Shown: positions 27,947 to 36,583 of the stretch, piece after piece
Numbering within the stretch: position 1 is the first letter of the stretch
Layout of the letters: each line of letters begins with the position of its first letter
Assembly (NCBI GenBank): GCA_903891475.1
Contig: CAITEP010000004.1
Span: 55,603 to 119,602, forward strand
Direction: 5' to 3'
Source: an uncultured Mucilaginibacter sp.
GTDB taxonomy: Bacteria > Bacteroidota > Bacteroidia > Sphingobacteriales > Sphingobacteriaceae
DNA: 64,000 bases
Translations under genes and position numbers: made by a program
The notes under the pieces: generated by a model
Database searches by the model: none
What the model was told of the DNA's origin: nothing
Seen by the model: only the letters and a program-made list of their open reading frames with translations

Positions 27947-28858
27947 CTAGCTTTTATCATCAGGCACCACAAAAACGCCTTCTTCGGGCTTGGTGATTTT
28001 TTTGATGCTTAGTTGATTGGCCGATAAATCATACTTATCAAATATCGACATCACGCTTACCCGCATATTTTTTATGGATACCGGAGAGCCCATTTCTACA
28101 TCGTAAATATTTGTTTCGCCCATTTTACGGCCATTTACCAATATGGTAAGTCCGGAGCCTATGGCTTCCATTTTAGTGCCCTCGGTAATCAGTAAACCCG
28201 CGTCTTCACCCAAGCCTATACCCAACATACCCGGGTTACTTGCTACGGCGTATAATAATCGACCTATACGGCCACGTTGTACAAAGTGGGTATCAATAAT
28301 TACGGAGTCAATAAAGCCTAGTCCGGCGGTCATTTGCACCTCGCCTTTTATCAATGCCTTATTGCTTTGGCCTCGGTATATCATATTAGTGGAGGCAGCC
28401 GCTGCTCCGGCAGATGTTCCGGCAACCACCAGTTTTTCCTTTTGGTAGCGGCTTTTAAGTATTTGCAAAAATTCCGTCCCACCAAAAATGGAGCTAAGTC
28501 GTAATTGGTCGCCACCGCTAAACATCACCACATCTGCGGCGCGTATGCGTTCCAAGTTTTCAGCTTTGGCGGCATCTTCCCGGCTTTTTATATCCAGGAT
28601 ATTTACTTGCTCAACATTTAACTGATTAAAAGCATTGATATACTCCACCGCCACCATCTCCGGAATTTGCGATGCGGTGGTGATGACCTCTACCTTCGAG
28701 TTGGTTTGATGTTCCGATTCGGTAATGATTCGTTTTAGGATGCCTTGTTCAAAAAACTTAAGGTAATTGGGTCTTACTATGTCTTCGTGCGAGCTTAGAT
28801 TGGAGCCCATGTCAACGGCTCCTCCTATAATTATCAGTTTACCTTTCGGGACAATCAT
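27947..28858 (-). CDS. cphB: Cyanophycinase
   Basis: The track's 44 extra N-terminal residues do not fit the family; the ATG at 28858 begins MIVPKGKLIIIGGAVDMG, so the protein has 303 residues. VVAGTSAGAAAAS holds the serine nucleophile of peptidase family S51, and VIIDTHFVQRGRIGRL and GIGLGEDAG are conserved cyanophycinase segments. It hydrolyses cyanophycin to beta-Asp-Arg dipeptides in the cytoplasm. It is divergent from cphA across a 242-base intergenic region and upstream of the isoaspartyl peptidase gene. Confidence 0.95.
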   Translation of the reverse strand: MIVPKGKLIIIGGAVDMGSNLSSHEDIVRPNYLKFFEQGILKRIITESEHQTNSKVEVITTASQIPEMVAVEYINAFNQLNVEQVNILDIKSREDAAKAENLERIRAADVVMFSGGDQLRLSSIFGGTEFLQILKSRYQKEKLVVAGTSAGAAAASTNMIYRGQSNKALIKGEVQMTAGLGFIDSVIIDTHFVQRGRIGRLLYAVASNPGMLGIGLGEDAGLLITEGTKMEAIGSGLTILVNGRKMGETNIYDVEMGSPVSIKNMRVSVMSIFDKYDLSANQLSIKKITKPEEGVFVVPDDKS

Positions 28859-29067
28859 GCTTTTTTGTTTAATGAATCTGTTTCGTGAAAAATATGTTTT
28901 GGCATTAAAACAATGCTCCTTTATTTCAGATTTTAATGTTTTTTGTCCAAAAATTCTTACCAACATACAAATTAAAATAAAAACTGGCACAATGGCAGGG
29001 CTAAAAAAATAATAATGCCTTTTTTTAGCCGAAAAGTTTTATTACAGCTTTAAGTTTTTTAGTTTTA

Positions 29068-29081
29068 GACCAAAATAGGTC
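29068..29081. promoter_or_regulatory. Inverted repeat in front of cphA, possible operator
   Basis: GACC-AAAATA-GGTC, flanked by TTTA on the left and ATAAA on the right so that the symmetry extends further, lies 19 bases before the cphA ATG. Its position could block either ribosome binding or transcription. No known regulator is assigned. Confidence 0.35.
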
Positions 29082-29100
29082 ATAAAACAGGAACATATCC

Positions 29101-31731
29101 ATGAAGATTGAAAATATACAAGTATTACGCGGACCAAATATTTGGAGCATAAGCCGTAAAAAGTTAATACAAATGCGGCTTGACCTGCAGGATATGGAGC
29201 AACGCCCAACCAATACCATTGATGGTTTTTATGAGCGGCTCGAAAATTTAATGCCTAGCCTATACTCGCACCGTTGTTCGCCGGGGGTACCAGGTGGTTT
29301 TTTTCAGCGGGTAAAAGCAGGTACCTGGATGGGGCATGTTATTGAACATATAGCACTCGAGATACAAACATTGGCGGGTATGGAAACCGGCTTTGGCCGA
29401 ACCCGCGAAACAAAAACACCGGGGGTTTACAACGTAGTTTTTACCTATCTGGAAGAAAAGGTAGGCGTTTACGCTGCCGAAGCCTCGGTACGTATTGCGG
29501 AAGCTTTGATAAAAGGTGAAGATTATTTTTTGGAGCACGATATACAACAAATGCGCGAAATTAGGGAAAACACCCGCCTGGGCCCCAGTACCGGCTCCAT
29601 CGTAGGTGAGGCCATTGCTCGTGATATTCCTTGGATCAGGCTCAACAACCAATCGTTGGTGCAATTGGGGTATGGCAAAAATCAGGTACGTTTTCGCGCT
29701 ACCATGACCGAAAAAACCAGCAGCATAGCAGTTGATTTGGCTAGCAATAAAGACGAAACTAAACGATTGTTGCAAGAACAAGCCATTCCGGTAGCAAAAG
29801 GCATCACCATATCATCCGCTGATGGTGTGAACGAGGCTATCAAAAAAGTAGGTTTTCCATTAGTATTTAAACCCCTTGATGGCAACCACGGCAGGGGCAT
29901 ATCAACCAATATCACTACTTATGAAGATGCGGTGGCAGCCTATGAGCATGCGGCTAAAATATCGCGTAGGGTAATTGTTGAAAAGTTTATTACCGGGTTC
30001 GATTTTAGGGTTTTGGTGATTGACAATAAAATGGTAGCCGCCGCCCTGCGCGATCCTGCTCATGTTATTGGCAACGGTGTTTCTACCATTAATGATTTGA
30101 TTATTACCGAAAACGAAGACCCGCGCCGTGGCTATGGGCATGAAAATGTGCTGACTTTGATTTCAATCGACCGTGATACCCACGAGATGTTGAATAAAAT
30201 AGGCTATACTTTAGATACCATCCCGGCAAAAGGCGAAAAGGTATTTTTAAAATCAACCGCCAACCTGAGTACGGGTGGCACTTCAGTTGATGTAACCGAC
30301 CAGGTACACCCCCAAAACGTATTTATTTGCGAACGTATATCGCGCATTATAGGTTTGGATATTTGCGGGATTGATATCATGGCACAAAACCTTACCGAGC
30401 CCCTTACCGAAAACGGAGGCGTGGTGTTAGAAGTAAACGCGGCACCAGGGTTCAGAATGCACATTGCGCCTAGCGAAGGTTTGGCACGTAACGTGGCGGG
30501 TAATGTGATTGATATGTTGTATCCTCCGGGCAAATCGGCCAGGATACCTATTATTGCCGTTACCGGCACCAATGGCAAAACCACTACCACACGCCTAATC
30601 GCGCATATCGCGAAAAACAACGGACACAGGGTTGGCTTTACCACCTCCGATGGTATTTATATACAAAATACCATGATGATAAAAGGCGATACCACCGGTC
30701 CTGTAAGCGCGGAGTTTATTTTGAAAGATCCGACCGTTGATTTTGCAGTGCTGGAAACCGCGCGTGGCGGTATATTGCGCTCGGGCTTGGGCTTCGCTTT
30801 TTGCGATATTGGCGTGGTAACCAATATTCAGGAAGACCACCTCGGCTTGGCCGATATCCATACCCTGGACGACCTTACCCGCGTAAAAAACGTGGTAATT
30901 GATTCGGTTAAAAAAGATGGCTGGGCTGTATTAAATGCCGATAACCAATACTGTGTGCGCATTGGTAAAAACGCGCATTGCAAAGTGGCCTACTTTAGCA
31001 GGGACGAGAACAATGCCGTTGTAAAATCGCATTGCCGCAAAGGTGGCATCGCTTGTATATACGAAAACGGTTACATCACTATACAAAAAGGCGATTGGAA
31101 AATACGAGTACAGCGTACTACCTTAATCCCAATTACGTTTGGTGGCACGGTTCCGTTTATGATTGAGAACGTGTTGGCGGCTACTTTGGCCACCTTCCTC
31201 CATAATTTTAAAACGGAGGATATCAAAATATCGTTAGAGACCTTTATACCATCATCGGCACAAACACCGGGCAGGATGAACATCTTTAATTTTAAAGATT
31301 TCCGCTTTATGATTGATTTTGCGCATAACCCGGCTGGCTTTATAGGCATCAAGGAGTTTTTAAGGCATATTGATTCGCCTTTAAAAATTGGCATCATTGC
31401 GGGTACCGGCGACCGTAGAGATGAAGACATTAAAGAACTGGGCAAACTATCAGCCGAGATGTTTGATTATATCATTATCCGTCAGGAGAAATTCCTAAGA
31501 GGGCGTACCGCCGAAAATATTATTTCCTTATTGAGGGAAGGCATTGACTCGGTGGATGCTAAGAAACCGGTTGAAATTGTAAATAAAGAGGTAGATGCCA
31601 TTAAACACTCAATGAGCTTGGCGCGCCCCGGCACCTTTATAGTGGCCTTGAGCGATGTAATTGATAACGCCATTGAAACCGTACAAAACTACCAGGAGCA
31701 AGAGCGCAACGGTACCTTTACGGTTTCATAG
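29101..31731 (+). CDS. cphA: Cyanophycin synthetase
   Basis: 876 residues, the usual CphA length. The N-domain has LRGPNIWS and H79-V-I-E-H83, an HxxEH metal-site motif matching the hidden hydrolytic site reported in the N-domain of characterised CphA1 enzymes. The ATP-grasp domain follows (about 160-480; VIVEKFITGFDFRVLVID, EVNAAPGFRMH). The Mur-ligase-like domain begins at VTGTNGKTTTTRL (about residue 487), with DFAHNPAGF and GTGDRRDED later. The enzyme polymerises Asp and Arg without a ribosome. Divergent from cphB, so both may share a control region. Confidence 0.97.
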   Translation: MKIENIQVLRGPNIWSISRKKLIQMRLDLQDMEQRPTNTIDGFYERLENLMPSLYSHRCSPGVPGGFFQRVKAGTWMGHVIEHIALEIQTLAGMETGFGRTRETKTPGVYNVVFTYLEEKVGVYAAEASVRIAEALIKGEDYFLEHDIQQMREIRENTRLGPSTGSIVGEAIARDIPWIRLNNQSLVQLGYGKNQVRFRATMTEKTSSIAVDLASNKDETKRLLQEQAIPVAKGITISSADGVNEAIKKVGFPLVFKPLDGNHGRGISTNITTYEDAVAAYEHAAKISRRVIVEKFITGFDFRVLVIDNKMVAAALRDPAHVIGNGVSTINDLIITENEDPRRGYGHENVLTLISIDRDTHEMLNKIGYTLDTIPAKGEKVFLKSTANLSTGGTSVDVTDQVHPQNVFICERISRIIGLDICGIDIMAQNLTEPLTENGGVVLEVNAAPGFRMHIAPSEGLARNVAGNVIDMLYPPGKSARIPIIAVTGTNGKTTTTRLIAHIAKNNGHRVGFTTSDGIYIQNTMMIKGDTTGPVSAEFILKDPTVDFAVLETARGGILRSGLGFAFCDIGVVTNIQEDHLGLADIHTLDDLTRVKNVVIDSVKKDGWAVLNADNQYCVRIGKNAHCKVAYFSRDENNAVVKSHCRKGGIACIYENGYITIQKGDWKIRVQRTTLIPITFGGTVPFMIENVLAATLATFLHNFKTEDIKISLETFIPSSAQTPGRMNIFNFKDFRFMIDFAHNPAGFIGIKEFLRHIDSPLKIGIIAGTGDRRDEDIKELGKLSAEMFDYIIIRQEKFLRGRTAENIISLLREGIDSVDAKKPVEIVNKEVDAIKHSMSLARPGTFIVALSDVIDNAIETVQNYQEQERNGTFTVS

Positions 31732-31732
31732 G

Positions 31733-31838
31733 TTGATTGTTAAATTGTTGGGCTGTTGATTGCTATATTGTTAGATGGTTAAATTGTTGGGCTGTTGATT
31801 GTTTTATTGTTGGATGGTTAAATTGTTGGGTTTGATGA
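31733..31838. repeat. 39-bp tandem repeat, about 2.6 copies
   Basis: The unit reads TTAAATTGTTGGGCTGTTG then ATTG..TATTGTT.GATGG. Its start recurs at 31740, 31779 and 31818, exactly 39 bases apart. The top strand has almost no C. It lies between cphA and the alkylation-repair gene, outside any coding frame I accept. Confidence 0.85.
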
Positions 31839-31863
31839 CTCATTTATATTAAATTTATTTGAT

Positions 31864-32574
31864 ATGACAGTTGCAGAAATTATGACCGAGCTAGAAGCCA
31901 TGGGCAGCGATGGCATAAAAAAAATATTGCTCAAGCACGGCGTAAAAGAACCTTTTTTTGGGGTAAAGGTGGAGCAATTAAAAACGATCCAAAAAAAGAT
32001 AAAGAAGGATTACCAACTGGCTAAAGATTTATATGCCACCGGTAATGCCGATGCCATGTACTTGGCTGGTCTAATAGCCGACGATGAGCAAATGACTACC
32101 GCCGAACTAAACATATGGGCGGAGCAGGCCGAATCAAGCAATATCAGCGAATATACCGTGCCCTGGGTTACAGCCGGTAATTCAAAAGGTTTTGAATTGG
32201 CGCTGCAATGGATTGATGATGAGCGAGAGCATGTGGCGGCTGCGGGCTGGTCGGCGTTAAGCAATATTGTTTCGTTATGGCCCGATCATGTTTTGGACAT
32301 GGAAGTGCTTAAAAAATTACTCAAACGTGTGACTGCTGAAATTCATACCTCCAAAAATAGGGTTCGTGCTACCATGAATGTGTTTATCATTTCGGTTGGT
32401 ACTTACGTTCATGACCTTTACGACTTGGCCATAGCAACTGCCAATCAAATAGGTGTAATTACGGTAATTAAAGAGGGCACTGCCTGCAAAACACCTGACG
32501 CGGTGGAATATATCAATAAGGCAAAAGCAAGGGCTAAGGGTCTGGTAGCTAAAAAGAAAATGGTTAAATGCTGA
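31864..32574 (+). CDS. DNA alkylation repair protein, AlkD/HEAT-like
   Basis: 236 residues of mostly helical hairpins, as in AlkC/AlkD HEAT-like proteins. KKILLKHGVKEPFFGVKVEQLK matches the family start, GNADAMYLAGLIADDE and YTVPWVTAGNSKGFELALQWID the middle. The family includes alkyl-purine DNA glycosylases that act on cationic lesions; shortened paralogues may lack activity, and I cannot verify the aromatic/acidic DNA-binding pocket. Terminated by a 12-bp GC-rich hairpin. Confidence 0.82.
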   Translation: MTVAEIMTELEAMGSDGIKKILLKHGVKEPFFGVKVEQLKTIQKKIKKDYQLAKDLYATGNADAMYLAGLIADDEQMTTAELNIWAEQAESSNISEYTVPWVTAGNSKGFELALQWIDDEREHVAAAGWSALSNIVSLWPDHVLDMEVLKKLLKRVTAEIHTSKNRVRATMNVFIISVGTYVHDLYDLAIATANQIGVITVIKEGTACKTPDAVEYINKAKARAKGLVAKKKMVKC

Positions 32575-32601
32575 TTTAGGATTTAGTAAATACGAATCTA
32601 A

Positions 32602-32648
32602 AAAGACCCCGCCGTTTTTAGAATTTTTCTGCGGATGGCGGGGTCTTT
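32602..32648. terminator. Rho-independent terminator
   Basis: AAAGACCCCGCC and its perfect complement surround a 23-base loop, with A-run before and TTT within the stem end. It ends the alkylation-repair gene and separates it from the RND remnant. Confidence 0.8.
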
Positions 32649-32668
32649 AGGCTGAGATTATACCTACC

Positions 32669-32827
32669 CTATTCTTTAAGGCTTCCAAAGTAATATCCAA
32701 TTCCTTTTTTTGTTAATATTTTGTTTTCTGCTTTTTTGGCTTTTTCCATTAACTCTTGGTGGTGGCTTTGCAGCCAAGCCAGTTGATTGACTCCATTCGA
32801 GTATTTGTACAACAAATTAAACGTCAT
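32669..32827 (-). pseudogene. Remnant of an RND efflux permease C-terminus
   Basis: A 52-codon minus-strand frame below the ORF-track cut-off. Its core reads QLAWLQSHHQELMEKAKK, aligning with QLDWLQSHHEELMEKAKK at the C-terminus of the RND permease encoded at 54169-57426; about 22 of 33 residues match over the best stretch, and preceding residues (FNLLYKYSNG) fit the end of its last membrane helix. The tail then diverges (LTKKGIGYYFGSLKE) and a stop lies in frame just upstream of the ATG region. It looks like the 3' scrap of a deleted pump gene. Independent small-gene status is possible but less likely. Confidence 0.75.
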
Positions 32828-32924
32828 TGATAAAATGATGTAGGTTATATCATTTCACCTCAATAATTATTATAAGGTATAAAAAACTTGATATTTTGTT
32901 GTGAGCTTAATTTTAGTATCCCCC

Positions 32925-34583
32925 CTACTTCAACCCATACACCACCACCTGATTGCTAAATGTTGGCAAGTAAACATGTCCGTTGGCTATAGTTGGCGAC
33001 GAGAATTTGGCATAAGTACCCCCATAATCACCAGTTGTTTTGGTGTTGTTCCAAAGCTCTCTGGTAATATCATTCGCATCAAAAGCTCGCAATATACCCG
33101 GACTAACCGCATGCTCTGCATCCCCTGTTGAAGCATACGCGGCCCATACTATCCCTGTACCTGCTGTAGTTCCGTTTGATGAAACCGAAATTACCGCACC
33201 GCTTTGGCCTTGTGGCCCACTTGCTGATGAAATTCGTTCATTGCTGATATTGAATGTATTGCTACCCCTATCAAAAGGGAAAGCATGCAATTGGTCGTTC
33301 TCCGGCCAAACATAGGCAAATTCCGAAGTGGCTCCTTTGTAATAAGCCGCCTGACAATGGTTGTTCGAGTTGGAGCTCAAGGTAATTATTTGCTTTATCT
33401 GGTTGGAACCAACAGTGTAACCACCCATATTGTCTTTGTTAAGTACATAAATATTACCGTCCTTACAACCAGTAAAAAATGTACTTGAATTTGGTATCAG
33501 GAAAGAGCCCATACAGCCGTAGTCAAGGTCATTATCTTCCAGATATTGAAAATTATAAGGTGTATAGTAAGAAGCTACCGTTAAAGTACCATTACTCGGC
33601 ACCAATTTCATGGCACTTTCACCACGGTTTATGGGGTTGGTTGGGTCGTTATTCACGCCTACCGTTCCGTTACCGGTTACTACGTATAGGTTGCCATTCG
33701 CATCGGCAGCAATACCCATGCCACTTTCCCAAATGCCCCCGTCTCCACCGTTTGGCGTGGTATTGTAAACTATTTGCTGTGTCAATGAACTTGCATTATA
33801 ACCTAATACCCAACCGTGATACGGCCCCCAATCGCAATGCGAGGAAAATGTAATATAAACTACACCGTTTACCAAGGTTAAGGCACCGCGTTGGTTATTT
33901 TTTTGCGGATCAAAATTTACAATATTGTTGCTGCTTCCGTCACCATTGCCTTTCATACTGGCCGTAATTAATACCGGACTTCCGGTTTTTTCGCTGCCAT
34001 TTACAATGCTTACCGCGTGCAGGTATTGATAAAACTTTCCATTGCTTAAACTGCGTGCTACAAAATACATGGTTTGTGATGCCGAATCAATTACTGGCGT
34101 ACCTACAATTCCAATATTGCCACTAAAATCCTGATAGCCTCCGCCACAAGCACCCGTCATATCCGTATTTTTTGGTGGACGCATGCCTGTAGCAGTGTAA
34201 TTAACCTTCCAAAACAAAAAGCCGCTATCGCCATCATAAGCATAAACAGTATTATTTACCGTTGCTATAAAAACCGCATTGTGTACCCCATTACCTATGG
34301 TTAAGCCACTGCATACCAATGGTTGCGCATAAACCTGATCATCAACAGATAAAGTAAACAACTTACCGAAGGATGTAGTATTAACATTGCTGGTTGTCAA
34401 TGCCGTTTCCTGATTATTTAAGCCGGCCCTAAAGTTGTTATTATGCTGAGTAAGCACGTTAATATGCTGGGTATTGATAGTTGGTTTATCTTCCGCTGGT
34501 GCCTGGTTTGTATCTTTCTTTTTGCAGGAATAAGCAAACAACAATAAAAGCGCTAAGAGCCTCACAGATTTTTTTAGTATCAT
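32925..34583 (-). CDS. Lipoprotein with PQQ-like beta-propeller repeats
   Basis: 552 residues. MILKKSVRLLALLLLFAYSC is a lipoprotein signal. The rest has repeated YVFxATVNNTVYAYDGDSG-type blades (VFIATVNNTVYAYDGD, GVVYITFSSHCDWG, GNLYVVTGNGT, DGNIYVLNKDNMG, GHVYLPTFSNQVVVYGLK), typical of outer-membrane or periplasmic pyrroloquinoline-quinone-like propellers. No cofactor ligands or catalytic residues are evident, so it is probably a binding or structural propeller. It faces the RND remnant 97 bases downstream. Confidence 0.8.
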   Translation of the reverse strand: MILKKSVRLLALLLLFAYSCKKKDTNQAPAEDKPTINTQHINVLTQHNNNFRAGLNNQETALTTSNVNTTSFGKLFTLSVDDQVYAQPLVCSGLTIGNGVHNAVFIATVNNTVYAYDGDSGFLFWKVNYTATGMRPPKNTDMTGACGGGYQDFSGNIGIVGTPVIDSASQTMYFVARSLSNGKFYQYLHAVSIVNGSEKTGSPVLITASMKGNGDGSSNNIVNFDPQKNNQRGALTLVNGVVYITFSSHCDWGPYHGWVLGYNASSLTQQIVYNTTPNGGDGGIWESGMGIAADANGNLYVVTGNGTVGVNNDPTNPINRGESAMKLVPSNGTLTVASYYTPYNFQYLEDNDLDYGCMGSFLIPNSSTFFTGCKDGNIYVLNKDNMGGYTVGSNQIKQIITLSSNSNNHCQAAYYKGATSEFAYVWPENDQLHAFPFDRGSNTFNISNERISSASGPQGQSGAVISVSSNGTTAGTGIVWAAYASTGDAEHAVSPGILRAFDANDITRELWNNTKTTGDYGGTYAKFSSPTIANGHVYLPTFSNQVVVYGLK

Positions 34584-34788
34584 AAAATCAGTATAATAAT
34601 TGGATTTGCAAGGTACTTAATTTTGTTGATTTGATATTGCAGCTTGTTTTTTGATTTTAATATCCATCCTACTTTAAAGAATGGGATAGAATAATAAAGT
34701 TTTTTTTGAATAAAGGCGATGTGATGCAGTCTTAAAGATCAGAACAATTCTTATTTTAGGCAATAAATTAAAAAATTTGCAAAAAAAA

Positions 34789-34807
34789 ACCCGCCAGTTA
34801 GGCGGGT
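34789..34807 (-). terminator. Terminator for the leftward 34876-35481 gene
   Basis: ACCCGCC-AGTTA-GGCGGGT, a perfect 7-bp stem, followed on the minus strand by a run of nine T. Strong rho-independent form. The remaining part of the 34584-34875 gap is AT-rich and empty. Confidence 0.85.
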
Positions 34808-34875
34808 CGTTAGTTTTCTTTTTACAATTTGATTACTAAAATGTCCATGTTTATTAGATTTAAAGAATAACGTGA

Positions 34876-35481
34876 TTAATTGCTTATTGTTTTATTTTTA
34901 TTTGGTGAAGGAACTATTTTACAAGAATTACCACTTAAAAAACAGCCCTTTACAATTTTTGAGGGATGATGATACTTCATAATTCTAACTCTTGAAAAAC
35001 CTGTTAATGAATGCTTAGCCAATACTTGAATACTAATGTATGAATTATTATGCAATAAATTAGCAAGATTATCAGAAGAAAAAAATTGCGCTGCATAATC
35101 ACACCTAGATTGAAGTGTTTTATCGCCTTTACGGATATTTTGCAAAATATGTTTGAAATTTAATTTATTTAAAACCCATTGGTCACATCCAATTAGATCA
35201 ATATCCTTATAACGAACGTCTGTGCCATTTACATTAGGGACACTTTCACAAATAAAAGCATTTACCTTGAGGTCATAAATTTTAAAAAAAAGAGATTTAT
35301 TAATTATTTTGAATAGATATACATGCAAATCCTTGCCATTTATTTCTACATATTGAGATGCAATTTTATCACTTATTACAATTCTAGGCTTGAGTAAAAA
35401 AAGGATAAATAAAAAAATTGAAGATGCTATTACACCAGAAATGATTCCTTGTATTATATTGTTAGCTAAAAGTGTTGACAA
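34876..35481 (-). CDS. Membrane-anchored protein of unknown function
   Basis: 201 residues; the only usable start is a TTG at 35481, so the N-terminus is uncertain. One transmembrane helix (about 10-31, IIQGIISGVIASSIFLFILFLL) is followed by a soluble domain with LHVYLFKIINKSLFFKIYDLKVNAFICE, a strand pattern seen in single-span membrane proteins that often sit in mobile islands. No function is recognised. Base content is more AT-rich than the core genes. It is the first gene of an accessory region. Confidence 0.6.
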   Translation of the reverse strand: MSTLLANNIIQGIISGVIASSIFLFILFLLKPRIVISDKIASQYVEINGKDLHVYLFKIINKSLFFKIYDLKVNAFICESVPNVNGTDVRYKDIDLIGCDQWVLNKLNFKHILQNIRKGDKTLQSRCDYAAQFFSSDNLANLLHNNSYISIQVLAKHSLTGFSRVRIMKYHHPSKIVKGCFLSGNSCKIVPSPNKNKTISN

Positions 35482-35742
35482 ATTTAAAGTGTTTCTTTTA
35501 CAATATTACTTAATAAACAATAAAAAACAAATCTAATATTAAAATAAACATAATTTTGACAGTTTTTATTATGCTTTTCTATAAACTCTTGAATAGTGTC
35601 TAATTCGACCAGTCAATTTGGGTAACACTTTTTAGATTAACAAAAATAACAATTCGTTTAAAAAGCTTTATTTGCATATCACCAATAAGGCTTAGGCGAC
35701 CATATCAACCTCTGTCAATATAGCCGCCATCATTCAAACTCA

Positions 35743-35961
35743 CTAAAACAATTCCACCTGTTGTTTTGGCATTCTTGATTGTTTTAGTATAATACGATAC
35801 AGCGTACTGTTGGAGAGGAAAAATCGCTCGGCCAGTTTTTCAATAATCAGTGCTTCGCGCATGCCGGTAGCCCATAGGCTCGCGTACTCTTTGTAAATGT
35901 TTTCGTTGCGTTTGCTTAAGTTATCTAACTTAATGATTTCTTTTTTTGCTTTTGTGCTCAT
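35743..35961 (-). CDS. Small helix-turn-helix-like protein, probably phage-related
   Basis: 72 residues, basic and helical. YASLWATGMREALIIEKLAERFFLSNSTLYRIILK reads as a helix-turn-helix (LAERFFLSNSTLYRIIL), resembling small phage regulators or terminase-associated DNA-binding proteins. It follows the baseplate-like genes on the same strand (28-base gap), so a late regulator role is possible. The 262 bases upstream of 35743 to 35481 contain no gene I can support. Confidence 0.6.
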   Translation of the reverse strand: MSTKAKKEIIKLDNLSKRNENIYKEYASLWATGMREALIIEKLAERFFLSNSTLYRIILKQSRMPKQQVELF

Positions 35962-35989
35962 TTTTTTATGTAATTAATGGTGAATAATT

Positions 35990-36583
35990 TTATTGTTTAA
36001 TATTCGGGTTGGCTATGTCCCCTTCCTGTATGGTTGGCACGGTTAAGCCGGGTATTTGTGCCGGAGGTGCTATTATAACCGGACCAGCCGGAGGTGTATG
36101 CGTATGAGTTGTAAAGGCAGTGATTAATTGATTTACTTGATTTTGCAAATCGGCAATTGCCTTGGTTAGTGGTTTTACCAAAGGGATTCCGTTATTATTT
36201 CCTTTGTTTAGAATGATGGAGTCGGCATTTAATTTGATCGTTCCGTCATTACCAACCTCCAATAATAAATTGTTGGGCGTTTGTAATTCAATACTATCTA
36301 TCAAGGTGCAACTCAATATTACCGCATCCGCTTTTACCTGATTTACGTTGCTTACCAATACATAAGCATTCACTGCCGGGTAAAGGATAATGCCCATTTG
36401 GTTGAGATTACCATCACAAACTATTGGCTTTATTTTTACATCGTTCAAAACTTCGTTATTGGCCACCAATTGAACCTGACAAGTAGCCCTGTCTTTATCA
36501 ACAGCTAAAACAACACCCCGGCCAATAGCCATATCGCCTGTTTTTACAATCTTTTTTAAGGCTGCTTTTATTTCTTCACTCAT
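35990..36583 (-). CDS. Phage baseplate spike-like protein (gpV/Gp45 type)
   Basis: 197 residues. The N-terminal part (VVLAVDKDRATCQVQLVANNEVLNDVKIKPI) looks like an OB-fold as in phage baseplate assembly protein V, then LQTPNNLLLEVGNDGTIKLNADSIIL is a repeating beta segment of a trimeric spike, and the THTHTPPAGPV tail is the metal-binding HxH motif and Pro-rich end common in such spikes. It overlaps the hub gene by 4 bases (ATGA), showing translational coupling. Calls at protein-fold level are moderately sure. Confidence 0.65.
   Translation of the reverse strand: MSEEIKAALKKIVKTGDMAIGRGVVLAVDKDRATCQVQLVANNEVLNDVKIKPIVCDGNLNQMGIILYPAVNAYVLVSNVNQVKADAVILSCTLIDSIELQTPNNLLLEVGNDGTIKLNADSIILNKGNNNGIPLVKPLTKAIADLQNQVNQLITAFTTHTHTPPAGPVIIAPPAQIPGLTVPTIQEGDIANPNIKQ

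Noticed and set aside
28859-28990. 44-residue N-terminal extension of cyanophycinase
   Set aside because: The family begins at the MIVPKGKLIIIGG region; the extension is in the divergent promoter space.
29260-29781. Minus-strand ORF of 173 residues inside cphA
   Set aside because: It is a shadow of cphA on the opposite strand with no domain or codon pattern of its own; the same holds for 30204-30644 and 31071-31445.
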